From Spartobacteria bacterium (lineage in GTDB: Bacteria > Verrucomicrobiota > Verrucomicrobiia > Chthoniobacterales > Chthoniobacteraceae): DNA of 64,000 nucleotides. Positions 26,223 through 34,710 of this stretch are shown one piece after another. The notes below the pieces were generated by a model. That model saw only the letters and a list, made by a program, of their open reading frames with translations, did not search any database and was not told the origin of the DNA. Position 1 is the first letter of the stretch; each line of letters starts with the position of its first letter. Position numbers and translations under genes: made by a program. The stretch lies in contig JAJPII010000033.1 in NCBI GenBank assembly GCA_021324825.1, positions 203,918 through 267,917 of the forward strand. The letters run 5' to 3'.

Positions 26223-27125
26223 GTGAAACTCCTGCTCGTCGACGGCAACTACTATGTCTACCGCTCCTTTTTCGCGATCCGCAACCTGACGAACTCGCGC
26301 GGCGAACCGACCAATGCCATTTACGGTTTTGTGAAAACCGTGCGCCGGATGTTGAGCGACCTGAAGCCCGATTTCGGCGCGGTGGTCTGGGACCACGGCC
26401 TGCCCGAGCGGAGGACGCAACTCCAGCCCGCCTACAAGCAGCAGCGGGCGGAGATGCCGTTGGAGATGCAGCCGCAGTTGAAATACATCCACGGGCTGAC
26501 GCCGTTGCTGGGGTTGAAGGGGGTGCTGCTCCCGAACACGGAGGCCGACGACCTGATGGCGTCGTATGTCGAGGCCGCCGCCGGCGCGGAGGTCACCCTC
26601 GCGACGAACGACAAGGACCTTTTCCAACTCGTCGGCGAGAGGGTGAAGGTTTATTCCACCGCCAAGGCGGATCTCCCCTCGCCGAAGGAGACCTACGTTC
26701 TGCTCGGAACGGACACGGTCGAGAAAAAATGGGGCGTCCCTCCCGCGCGCATCGGCGATGTGTTGAGCCTCATCGGCGACAGCGTGGACAACATCCCCGG
26801 CGTTTCCGGCCTGGGGCCGAAAAACGCGGCGGCTCTTATTCGCGATTTCGGCGGCCTGGAATCGCTCCTGCAGAGGCTGGACGAGGTCAAGAATGAGCGC
26901 GTCCGGGAGAAGCTGAAAGCGGCGCGCGAGCAGATACTCCAGAACCGGGAAATGGTGAAGCTGGAGACCGATCTGCCGCTGCCCGCCCCCTTGGAAAGCC
27001 TGCGTGTCAGCCCGCGCTACCCCGAGTTGCTGGAAGCGATGGAGGCGTGCGAATTCAAGTCGCTGCTGGTCGAAATCAGGAACGAAGCCGCGGCCGCCGG
27101 CAACCCGCAGGGGGAGTTGTTTTAG
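26223..27125 (+). CDS. Stand-alone 5'-3' exonuclease (PolA N-domain type)
   Basis: A 300-residue flap/5' nuclease equivalent to the N-terminal domain of DNA polymerase I, which removes RNA primers. Acidic metal ligands are in LLVDGNYYVYRSFF, VVWD, NTEADDLMA and NDKDLFQ, and the helix-hairpin-helix reads SLIGDSVDNIPGVSGLGPKNA. The start is GTG 26223. No polymerase domain follows, since lptD comes next, so this is a free enzyme like E. coli Xni/ExoIX but nearer in length and motifs to the PolA domain. Confidence 0.88.
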   Translation: MKLLLVDGNYYVYRSFFAIRNLTNSRGEPTNAIYGFVKTVRRMLSDLKPDFGAVVWDHGLPERRTQLQPAYKQQRAEMPLEMQPQLKYIHGLTPLLGLKGVLLPNTEADDLMASYVEAAAGAEVTLATNDKDLFQLVGERVKVYSTAKADLPSPKETYVLLGTDTVEKKWGVPPARIGDVLSLIGDSVDNIPGVSGLGPKNAAALIRDFGGLESLLQRLDEVKNERVREKLKAAREQILQNREMVKLETDLPLPAPLESLRVSPRYPELLEAMEACEFKSLLVEIRNEAAAAGNPQGELF

Positions 27126-27173
27126 CCTTTGCAAGGGAAGTGGCTGTTGAATACCCTGTGCGCACTTCGTTCC

Positions 27174-29501
27174 ATGCGTTCCATGAAAAGGCGGCCCTTT
27201 CTTTATATTCTGGCTCTTTTCCTGCTGAACCTTCCCTCGTGCCTCGCGCAATTCGACAGCCTGGGCGGCTCGCCGGTGGAGATCAACGCCGACAGCCAGC
27301 GTTTCGAGGGCGGCCTGGCGATCGCCGAAGGGCATGCGGTCGTCAGTTACGTCGATACGACGATCTATGCCGACTACGCGCAGTATGACACCGCCTCGCA
27401 CGACATCCTCGTCCGCGGAAACGTGAGAATCTACGAGCAGCCCCAGCCGCCCAAGCCGGGCCAGACGACGGGGGGAAAACCCGGCCACGTCTTCGTCGGC
27501 GAACGCGCGGTGTACAATCTCGACACGAAGGAATTGCGCGGCGCGAATTTCCGGGGGGATTTCGATCCCTTCTTTTTCTCGGCCGATTCGCTCAGCACCA
27601 TCGGGTCCAATGCGTATCAGATCCGGGGCGGCGTCTTCACGACCAGCGATTCCTCCAAGCCGGATTTTCATCTCCGGGCCAAGAGCGTCCGCATCTATCC
27701 CAAGGACAGGATCATCTTCAGCAATGTAACCCTGTACGTCGGCCAGACGCCGGTCTTCTGGTTCCCGTACCTCTGGCAATGGCTGCGCGATGACGAGAGC
27801 TTCACCATCACGCCCGGGTATTCGAGCATCTGGGGCGCGTACGTGCTGGGGCAGTTCACGTTCCCCATCGGCGACAAGATTTCGGGCCAGCTTCAGCTTG
27901 ACGTCCGCTCATTGCGCGGCATGGGCGTCGGTTTCAACGCCAAGACGCGGTTTGGCGAGAATGACAGAAGCTGGGCGCGTTTCCGCTCCTACTACATCCA
28001 GGACCAGGCCGAGACGACGAACGACACATCCCTCGCCCGCGAGGACGTCGCCCCGACCCGGTACCGCGTCTCCTTTCAATCCCAGACCTTCATCGCGGAC
28101 GATCTCTACGCGCTTATCGACATCAACAAGCTCAGCGACCCGCTCTTCCTCCAGGACTTCGCGCAGAACGAATCGCGGATCAATCCGCAGCCCGACAACG
28201 TGGCCTCCGTCACGAAGCTGGATGAGGACTTCTCGGTCACGGGAATCGTGCGCGCCCAGTTCAACAACTTCTTCGACACCACCGAACGGCTGCCGGAACT
28301 GGTGCTCGACATAAAGCCGCACGCCCTCTTCAACTCGCCGATTTTCTACGAAGGCGAGACCGGCGCGGCCTATCTCCGGCAGGCCTTCGGCATCGGCACG
28401 AATTTCCCCGATTACGAAACGGTGCGGCTCGATTCCTTTCATCAGTTTTCCTATCCGCGCACCTATTTCGGCTGGCTCTCCATCACGCCGCGCGCGGGCA
28501 TCCGCGAGACGTACTACGGGCAGTCGGGCGACACGCAGGCCGTGACGACGCTGGAGACGATCTCCATCCCCGCGGGCCTCAACACGCCCGCCACGCAGGA
28601 GTCGATCACGAAACAGACGAACGAGCTTTTCAAGGACGGCCCCGTCCAGCGAACGGTGGTCAACGCCGGCGTCGAGGCCTCCTTCAAGCTCTCGCGCGCG
28701 TTCGAGGACGTGCAGTCGCGGGCGTTCGGCCTGGACGGCCTGCGGCATGTCATCCAGCCGTACACGGATTTCTCATGGGTTTACAGCGACCGCAACGCCA
28801 GCTCCATCCTCCAGTTCGACCGCTTCGAAGCCTCCGCCGAGCTGCCTCCGCTGGATTTCCCCCAATTCACCAGCACCGATTCCATCACCAGCTGGACAAT
28901 CTGGCGCCTCGGCGTCCGCAACCGCCTGGAGACGCGCCGGGACAACACCACCATGACCTGGTGGGACATGGACACCTTTTTCGACGTGAACATCCGGCAG
29001 CCCGCGTTCCCCGGCATCACGTACCGGGAAGGGCCGGTCTCGAACCTCCACAACCTGCTCCGCTTCTACCCGGTCTCGTGGGCGAACCTGACCATCGACT
29101 CGCAGACGCCCCTCCTCAAGACGGGGTTCACCGAGGTGAACACCGCCTTCAGCTTCTTTTTCAACCCGAACCTGCAAACGAGCATCGGCCACCGCTACAT
29201 CGACGGGAACCCGTATTTCGTGAACAGCAGCGACCTCACCTTCGGCGCGTACTGGCGGCTGACGGACAACTGGGCGCTGAGCATGAACGACGAATACGAG
29301 TTCGCCACCGGCACGCTCGAAAACCAGCAGTACGAAATTCATCGGGACCTGAGCAGTTGGACTTCCTCTTTGGGCGTATATGTGCGAAATAACGGCGGCG
29401 GAAACGTCGATTACGGCGTCACGCTCACATTTACTCTCAAAGGGGCGCCGCAGGCTTCACTGCCGTTTAGCTTCGACCCGTACAACACCAACAATAGATA
29501 A
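27174..29501 (+). CDS. lptD: LPS-assembly outer-membrane protein LptD
   Basis: A roughly 775-residue outer-membrane protein that inserts lipopolysaccharide. It has a signal sequence (RPFLYILALFLLNLPSCLA), an N-terminal OstA/LptA-like jellyroll (VEINADSQRFEGGLAIAEGHA) and a long beta-barrel domain with alternating strands ending in SFDPYNTNNR. The start is unsure: ATG 27174, ATG 27183, or TTG 27147, which has AGGGAAG six bases before it. It precedes ugd by 15 bases; the pairing with a UDP-glucuronate enzyme fits envelope polysaccharide work. Confidence 0.85.
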   Translation: MRSMKRRPFLYILALFLLNLPSCLAQFDSLGGSPVEINADSQRFEGGLAIAEGHAVVSYVDTTIYADYAQYDTASHDILVRGNVRIYEQPQPPKPGQTTGGKPGHVFVGERAVYNLDTKELRGANFRGDFDPFFFSADSLSTIGSNAYQIRGGVFTTSDSSKPDFHLRAKSVRIYPKDRIIFSNVTLYVGQTPVFWFPYLWQWLRDDESFTITPGYSSIWGAYVLGQFTFPIGDKISGQLQLDVRSLRGMGVGFNAKTRFGENDRSWARFRSYYIQDQAETTNDTSLAREDVAPTRYRVSFQSQTFIADDLYALIDINKLSDPLFLQDFAQNESRINPQPDNVASVTKLDEDFSVTGIVRAQFNNFFDTTERLPELVLDIKPHALFNSPIFYEGETGAAYLRQAFGIGTNFPDYETVRLDSFHQFSYPRTYFGWLSITPRAGIRETYYGQSGDTQAVTTLETISIPAGLNTPATQESITKQTNELFKDGPVQRTVVNAGVEASFKLSRAFEDVQSRAFGLDGLRHVIQPYTDFSWVYSDRNASSILQFDRFEASAELPPLDFPQFTSTDSITSWTIWRLGVRNRLETRRDNTTMTWWDMDTFFDVNIRQPAFPGITYREGPVSNLHNLLRFYPVSWANLTIDSQTPLLKTGFTEVNTAFSFFFNPNLQTSIGHRYIDGNPYFVNSSDLTFGAYWRLTDNWALSMNDEYEFATGTLENQQYEIHRDLSSWTSSLGVYVRNNGGGNVDYGVTLTFTLKGAPQASLPFSFDPYNTNNR

Positions 29502-29516
29502 GGACAGCCAGAGAAT

Positions 29517-30830
29517 ATGAGCAGCATGGATCTTTGCATCATCGGTTCGGGATATGTCGGCCTGGTTAGCGGCGCTTGTTTCGCCGAGGTCGGCCACAAA
29601 GTCGTCTGCGTCGACAACGACCCGAAAAAAGTCGCGGCCTTGCAATCGGGGCGCATCCCGATCTATGAGCCGGGCCTGGAAGACATCGTCCACCGCAACG
29701 TCTCCGCGGGCCGCCTGCGCTTCACCGACAAGATCGAGGACGGCGTCGACAACTCGCAGGTCGTCTTCATCGCCGTGCCCACCCCTCCGCAGCCGGACGG
29801 CAGCGTGGACTTGAGCTTCATCGAAAAGGTCGCCCGCGAGATCGCCGGCGTGCTGAAGGAATACCGCGTCGTCGTGGACAAGAGCACCGTGCCCGTGAAG
29901 ACCGGCGAGAAAGTCGCCGAGACGATCAAGCGCTACAACCGCGCCGGGGCGGAATTCGACGTGGTGAGCAACCCCGAATTCCTCCGCGAAGGGTGCGCCG
30001 TGGCCGACCTCATGAAACCGGACCGCGTCGTCATCGGCTCTGCGAGCGACCGCGCGCTGGCGTTGATGAAGAAAGTCTACGAGCCGTTCATGGCGCCCAT
30101 CCTCGTCACGGACATCAACAGCGCCGAACTGATCAAGCACGCCGCCAACTCCTTCCTCGCCCTCAAGATATCCTACATCAACGCCGTCTCGGCCATCTGC
30201 GACGCGAGCGGCGCGGACATCGAGAAAGTCGCCGACGGCATCGGCGCGGACAAGCGCATCGGACGCAGCTTCCTCAACGCGGGCCTCGGCTACGGCGGCT
30301 CGTGTTTCCCGAAGGACATCGCCGCGTTCATCGCCATCAGCGACGCGCTGGGCGTCCCGTTCACGCTGTTGAAGGAAGTGCAGCGCATCAACAAGGACCA
30401 GAAGGAGCGCTTCCTGAAAGGTCTCCGCGACGCCCTGTGGGTCTTGCGCGACAAGAAGATCGCCGTGTGGGGGCTCACCTTCAAACCGGATACGGACGAC
30501 GTGCGCAGTTCCGTCGCCATCGAGATCGTGAACGATCTCGTAAAGGAAGGCGCCATCGTCACCGCCTACGATCCCAAGGGGATGGAGAAAGCCGTCGAGT
30601 GGAAAATGGTGGAAGGCGCGCGCCTCGTTCATTCGGCCCTCGAAGCCGTGGAAGGCGCCGAAGCGCTCGTCCTGGCGACCGAGTGGGGCGAGTTCGCCAA
30701 CGTCGATCTCCAGGAAGTGAAAAAACGCATGATGACTCCGATGATCTTCGACGGGCGCAACCTCTTCGACCCCGCGACGATGAAAGACCTCGGGTTCGCC
30801 TACAAGTGCATCGGCCGCAGTACGGTATAG
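29517..30830 (+). CDS. ugd: UDP-glucose 6-dehydrogenase
   Basis: A 437-residue NAD-dependent enzyme that oxidises UDP-glucose to UDP-glucuronate. The Rossmann motif is IIGSGYVGLVSGACFAE, the catalytic cysteine is in GYGGSCFPKD, and KHAANSFLALKISYINAV carries the active-site Lys/Asn. The C-terminal domain has GLTFKPDTDDVRSS. A good AAGGACAG ribosome-binding site precedes ATG 29517. Confidence 0.96.
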   Translation: MSSMDLCIIGSGYVGLVSGACFAEVGHKVVCVDNDPKKVAALQSGRIPIYEPGLEDIVHRNVSAGRLRFTDKIEDGVDNSQVVFIAVPTPPQPDGSVDLSFIEKVAREIAGVLKEYRVVVDKSTVPVKTGEKVAETIKRYNRAGAEFDVVSNPEFLREGCAVADLMKPDRVVIGSASDRALALMKKVYEPFMAPILVTDINSAELIKHAANSFLALKISYINAVSAICDASGADIEKVADGIGADKRIGRSFLNAGLGYGGSCFPKDIAAFIAISDALGVPFTLLKEVQRINKDQKERFLKGLRDALWVLRDKKIAVWGLTFKPDTDDVRSSVAIEIVNDLVKEGAIVTAYDPKGMEKAVEWKMVEGARLVHSALEAVEGAEALVLATEWGEFANVDLQEVKKRMMTPMIFDGRNLFDPATMKDLGFAYKCIGRSTV

Positions 30831-30860
30831 CGTTTTTCTCCACCCCGCCGTAAGTTGAAG

Positions 30861-30883
30861 CCCGCCTCCGTTTTGGGGGCGGG
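30861..30883 (+). promoter_or_regulatory. Hairpin overlapping the rsmB ribosome-binding site
   Basis: CCCGCCTCC pairs with GGGGGCGGG (one T-G pair) around the loop GTTTT. Its right arm overlaps the first three bases of the GGGGGAAG ribosome-binding site of rsmB. No T tract follows, so it is not a classical terminator. Confidence 0.4.
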
Positions 30884-30890
30884 GGAAGCC

Positions 30891-32108
30891 ATGTCCGCCG
30901 CCAACCCGCGAGCCGCTTGCGTCCAGGCCCTGCTTCGGTGGGAGGAGGGCGGGGAATTCTCCGACGCCATCATCCATGACGCGCTCGCCGAGGGCGGTCT
31001 CGGCGCGCTGGATCGCGCCCTGCTGCAGGAACTCTTCTACGGCGTGCTGAGAAATCTTTCCCTGCTGGACTTCGTCGCCTCGCTCCTGCGGGACGGCCCG
31101 GTGGACGGGTTCACGCGGCAGGTATTGCGCCTCGGGTTGTACCAGATATTCCTTACGCGCATACCGCCCCACGCCGCGGTGAACGAGACGGTCAACCTCG
31201 CCTCCAAATCCCGGGGGCTGGTGAACGCCATCCTGCGGAGAAGCCTCCGGGAGCGCGAGGACCTCGAACGCGTCCTCCGCGGGAAATCGCCCGCGATCCG
31301 GCTTTCGCACCCCGAGTTCCTGCTGGCGCGCTGGGCGCAACGTTACGGCCGCGAAGCCGCGGAAAGATTGTGCGAGTGGGACAACACCCCGGCGGAACTG
31401 TACGTCCGCGCCAACACGCTGCGGGTGACCCCGGGCGAACTTCTCCGGAGCGTTCCCGGCGCGGAAGCGAGCGCCGCGCACCCGCTGGCGATCAAAGTGA
31501 AGCAACTCCCGTTTTCCTGGATAATGGGCGGCCTATGCTACGTGCAGGACCCGAGCACCCTGCTGGCATGCGACCTCCTCGCGCCGCGCCCAGGCGAGAA
31601 AGTCCTGGACGCCTGCGCGGCGCCCGGCGGCAAGACGACCCACATGGCGCAACTGATGGAAAACCGCGGGGAGATCGCCGTGTGCGACTGTTCGCCGCAA
31701 CGCCTGAAGCGCCTGGAAACAAACCTCAAACGTCTCGGCGTGGAAAACGCAACAATCGTCGTAAAGGACTGGCTGGACGACACGGCGCCCTTTGAACCCG
31801 AGACCTTCGATCGGATCCTCGTCGATGCTCCCTGCACGAACACCGGCGTGCTTCGGCGGCGGATCGACGCGCGGTGGCGGCTCGGCGCCTCGGACTTCGA
31901 GACGATGCCGGAAAAGCAAACCCGCATCCTGGAAGCCGTTGCGCCGCTCCTTAAGCCCGGCGGTGTTTTGGTTTACAGCACATGCAGCCTGGAGATTGAA
32001 GAGAATGAAAATATCCGGGCCGGCTCGTTGGAATTCGTGGAATCAAAAACGGCCCTGCCATTCCGCGACGCCACGGACGGAGCGTTCGCCGCGAAGTGGA
32101 CGCGATGA
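30891..32108 (+). CDS. rsmB: 16S rRNA m5C967 methyltransferase, short form
   Basis: A 405-residue protein with an N-terminal NusB-like RNA-binding domain (ALLRWEEGGEFSD to about residue 130) and a C-terminal Rossmann methyltransferase: motif I LDACAAPGGKTTHMAQ, the catalytic PC cysteine in VDAPCTNTGVL and the second cysteine in YSTCSLEIEENE. ATG 30891 follows GGGGGAAG; a TTG at 30855 would only add a linker. The stretch after the second cysteine is shorter than in E. coli RsmB but still ends in DGAFAAKW. Confidence 0.92.
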   Translation: MSAANPRAACVQALLRWEEGGEFSDAIIHDALAEGGLGALDRALLQELFYGVLRNLSLLDFVASLLRDGPVDGFTRQVLRLGLYQIFLTRIPPHAAVNETVNLASKSRGLVNAILRRSLREREDLERVLRGKSPAIRLSHPEFLLARWAQRYGREAAERLCEWDNTPAELYVRANTLRVTPGELLRSVPGAEASAAHPLAIKVKQLPFSWIMGGLCYVQDPSTLLACDLLAPRPGEKVLDACAAPGGKTTHMAQLMENRGEIAVCDCSPQRLKRLETNLKRLGVENATIVVKDWLDDTAPFEPETFDRILVDAPCTNTGVLRRRIDARWRLGASDFETMPEKQTRILEAVAPLLKPGGVLVYSTCSLEIEENENIRAGSLEFVESKTALPFRDATDGAFAAKWTR

Positions 32109-32209
32109 AATGGTAATCCTGCGCGCAATAAAGACTGGGTGAATTTTTTCTCGATATTGGGGGTTTTCACCTATTCCCACGGCCAGAGGCTGTCGCTAAG
32201 GTCCTCTCC

Positions 32210-33010
32210 ATGCCTCCATTCATTAAGCCGGACCAACTCTCTCCCGGAGACGTGTTTTTATATCATGGCGATTCGTTTATCTCCAAACTGATCCGCCTGT
32301 TTGACGGCACGGAATACAGCCACGCGTCGATCTGGCAGGGCGATCACGTAGTGGAGGCGCTCGGGAACGGCATTACGAAGAATACCCTCGCCGCCAGTGT
32401 AAGCGGCGCCAAGTTCGTGGATGTTTACCGGTTTATCAGTTCGGAAGGGCAGAATAAGCTCGGCTCAGCCGAGTACCCGGCGAAGCCGGTGCTCGACAGG
32501 GTGGCGTTTTACGAAGCCCATCCGGAACGTTACGCCTACGAGGAGATAGTGCTCCTGGCAATGCTGGCGTCCACACGGCGGCTGCCCATTCCCGGTCTCG
32601 GCCTTGTGTTGCGCAATGTTCTTGATTCCGCGTCGGAAGTCCTTGCGCGGATGGTCGCGGCCGGAAAGCAACCGATGATCTGCTCTGAATTGGTCTACCG
32701 CTGCTATGTGGAGGCGGGCCAGAAATATTTCATCCGCATCCGCGGGGCGGACGTGGCGATGGCGCAAGCGGCGAGCGTCCTGGCGAATGCGGGCTCGTCG
32801 GCTCCGCTCGATGCGGCTTCCGCGGCCGACGCGGCTTTCGACGAAGAGGCGGCCGTTTTTTTGGAAAATTTCTACGCGGTGAGCGGCGCGACCCCGCCGG
32901 GCGCCGCGGTGCAAGGTGAAGCGAGCCTTCAGGCGGTGGCTGATTTTGTGACGCCCGGCGACTTGAAGAAATCGCCGAATCTTCAATTGGCCGGAACGTT
33001 GCGCCTCTAA
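32210..33010 (+). CDS. Permuted papain-fold (YiiX/C92-like) cysteine peptidase
   Basis: A 266-residue soluble protein of the permuted NlpC/P60-LRAT superfamily. The order His38 (EYSHASIW), Glu49 (HVVEAL) and Cys158 (MICSELVYRCY) is the circularly permuted arrangement of YiiX/YebB-like peptidases or acyltransferases. There is no signal peptide. The C-terminal 80 residues are Ala-rich and have no match I know. One base separates it from the subtilisin gene, so they form one unit. The substrate may be a peptide, a peptidoglycan stem or a lipid; I cannot say. Confidence 0.72.
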   Translation: MPPFIKPDQLSPGDVFLYHGDSFISKLIRLFDGTEYSHASIWQGDHVVEALGNGITKNTLAASVSGAKFVDVYRFISSEGQNKLGSAEYPAKPVLDRVAFYEAHPERYAYEEIVLLAMLASTRRLPIPGLGLVLRNVLDSASEVLARMVAAGKQPMICSELVYRCYVEAGQKYFIRIRGADVAMAQAASVLANAGSSAPLDAASAADAAFDEEAAVFLENFYAVSGATPPGAAVQGEASLQAVADFVTPGDLKKSPNLQLAGTLRL

Positions 33011-33011
33011 T

Positions 33012-34409
33012 ATGAAGACCAAATCGCAAAAAAGCGCGCGCCCTCGGTTGCTGACTGAAATCGAAAATATGATCCAGCCGTCCATGCCGGCCCGGGAGGC
33101 TGTTTTGGGAGCCGAAAATTTTGTTGACCCGGGGTCGCTATTTACCGGCCGCTATCTGGTGCTTCTTCCCGAGTCCGGTGGAACGTCCGCCAAACTCAAA
33201 ACATTGACGGATGCCTCGGGCGTAAGCGTGGCTTCCACGGGGGATTTCGCCGAAGGATGGAGCGGCCTGGACAGCCTGGGCGGCGCGGAGGCGCTGTTTT
33301 TTTCGGAGTTGGGCGTCGCGGTGGTGGACGCGCCGCCGGATAAAACGCAAGCGCTGATGGCCGCCGCGGGAGAAGAAAGCGGCCAAGGCATCATTGTTGA
33401 ACCGGAACGCTATGTATTCCCGATAGACGAGAGGGACTACTTCCGCGGTTACCGGGACGGAGTAAACGATCTTACCCGGCGAATTCTCAATCCGGGCGGC
33501 TCCGAACCCGGTTCAGACCTCGGAGGAGCTTCCCAGCCGGCTCCCGCGGCCATGCAGGTGACGTGGGGTCTCCAGGCAGCCAAGGCCGATGTGTCGAGTC
33601 GCAATGGCGCCGGCGTCCGTGTGGCGGTGCTTGACACGGGGATCGATCGTCAACATCCCGATTTTGTCGGGCGCGCGATCACGTCGCAGTCGTTTGTGAA
33701 CGGAGAGGACGAGCAGGACGTCCTCGGCCATGGGACGCACTGCATTGGAACCGCTTGCGGACCGCGGCTGGTTTCCGCGCCAAACACGCCGCGCTATGGA
33801 ATCGCCTGGCAGGCCGAGATTTTTGTCGGCAAAATATTTGACAGGATCACGCGGCGCGCCCCGGATTCGAGGATATTGGCCGGTATCGAAGCCGCGATGC
33901 GCCAAGGTTGCGCGGTGGTGTCGATGTCGCTCGGCGCGCCGGTGAGCGTGAACGCGCCTTTCAACGCGGTGATGGAACAGGCCGCGGCCCGGGCTCTCGC
34001 GAAAGGCGTCTTGATCATCGCGGCGGCCGGCAACGACAGTCGCCGGCCAGGAGATGTCCGTCCCGTAAGCCATCCGGCCAACTGTCCTTCCATCATGGCG
34101 GTGGCGGCGGTGGATTCGAACATGCGGGTTGCGCCATTTTCAAACGGCGGCCTGAATCCAAACGGAGGTAAGATCGACCTCGCGGGGCCGGGCGTGGGCG
34201 TTTTCTCCTCCTGGCCGATGCCCACGCGGTACAACACTCTAAGCGGAACGAGCATGGCGACGCCCCATGTGGCCGGTTGCGCGGCGTTGCATGCGCAGGC
34301 CGGCGACCTGCGGGGAGGCGCGTTGTGGGCCCGTTTGCTGCAGACCGCGCGCGCGTTGCCGCTGTCATCCTCGGATGTGGGAGGGGGGCTGGTCCAGGCG
34401 CCCCTGTGA
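33012..34409 (+). CDS. Subtilisin-like serine peptidase (S8) without signal peptide
   Basis: A 465-residue subtilase. The catalytic triad is Asp208 (VLDTGIDRQHPDF), His240 (GHGTHCIGT) and Ser414 (SGTSMATPHVAG), with the oxyanion Asn in IAAAGNDS. Residues 46-140 look like an I9-type propeptide (GRYLVLLPE to RYVFPI). The N-terminus MKTKSQKSARPRLLTEIEN lacks any signal sequence, so the enzyme is probably intracellular or exported by an unusual route. It is flanked by the papain-fold gene and by a free I9-like inhibitor gene. Confidence 0.88.
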   Translation: MKTKSQKSARPRLLTEIENMIQPSMPAREAVLGAENFVDPGSLFTGRYLVLLPESGGTSAKLKTLTDASGVSVASTGDFAEGWSGLDSLGGAEALFFSELGVAVVDAPPDKTQALMAAAGEESGQGIIVEPERYVFPIDERDYFRGYRDGVNDLTRRILNPGGSEPGSDLGGASQPAPAAMQVTWGLQAAKADVSSRNGAGVRVAVLDTGIDRQHPDFVGRAITSQSFVNGEDEQDVLGHGTHCIGTACGPRLVSAPNTPRYGIAWQAEIFVGKIFDRITRRAPDSRILAGIEAAMRQGCAVVSMSLGAPVSVNAPFNAVMEQAAARALAKGVLIIAAAGNDSRRPGDVRPVSHPANCPSIMAVAAVDSNMRVAPFSNGGLNPNGGKIDLAGPGVGVFSSWPMPTRYNTLSGTSMATPHVAGCAALHAQAGDLRGGALWARLLQTARALPLSSSDVGGGLVQAPL

Positions 34410-34467
34410 TGGTGAGCGACAGGGAGTTGCGATTTGCCTTCGCCCGGCTGAACGGTTATTGTCAGGT

Positions 34468-34698
34468 ATGCCACGCTTCAACATATCCGTTGAGCCCGAG
34501 GGGAAAGGATTTCACGAGACGGTACAGCGTCTTCGGAAAGCGGGGGTGAAGGTTGAGCAGGAGCTCGAATTTTCCGGAGTGGTAACGGGCACCGTGGATG
34601 CTTCGGCGGAAAGCAAGTTGCGGCGAATCCCAGGCGTCAGGGACATTGTGGCGGATTCCGAGGTTCAGCTTCCGCCGCCCGAGAGTCCGGTGCAATAG
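34468..34698 (+). CDS. Stand-alone I9-like peptidase inhibitor
   Basis: A 76-residue protein with the pattern of an I9 inhibitor/propeptide domain: an opening beta strand (PRFNISVEP), a helix (HETVQRLRKAGV), a strand pair and the closing motif ESKLRRIPGVRDIVADSEVQL. It begins 58 bases after the subtilisin gene. By comparison with fungal and bacterial free I9 proteins, it may inhibit or fold the neighbouring subtilisin in trans. The family call rests on pattern only. Confidence 0.6.
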   Translation: MPRFNISVEPEGKGFHETVQRLRKAGVKVEQELEFSGVVTGTVDASAESKLRRIPGVRDIVADSEVQLPPPESPVQ

Positions 34699-34710
34699 CT
34701 TTCCTTCGCC

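Noticed and set aside
26067..27779. Minus-strand open frame of 570 codons opposite the exonuclease and lptD
   Set aside because: It runs through a clear terminator and opposite two real genes, with no motif.
29457..31505. Minus-strand open frame of 682 codons opposite ugd and rsmB
   Set aside because: It crosses the gene boundary of two secure enzymes; the product is a composition artefact.
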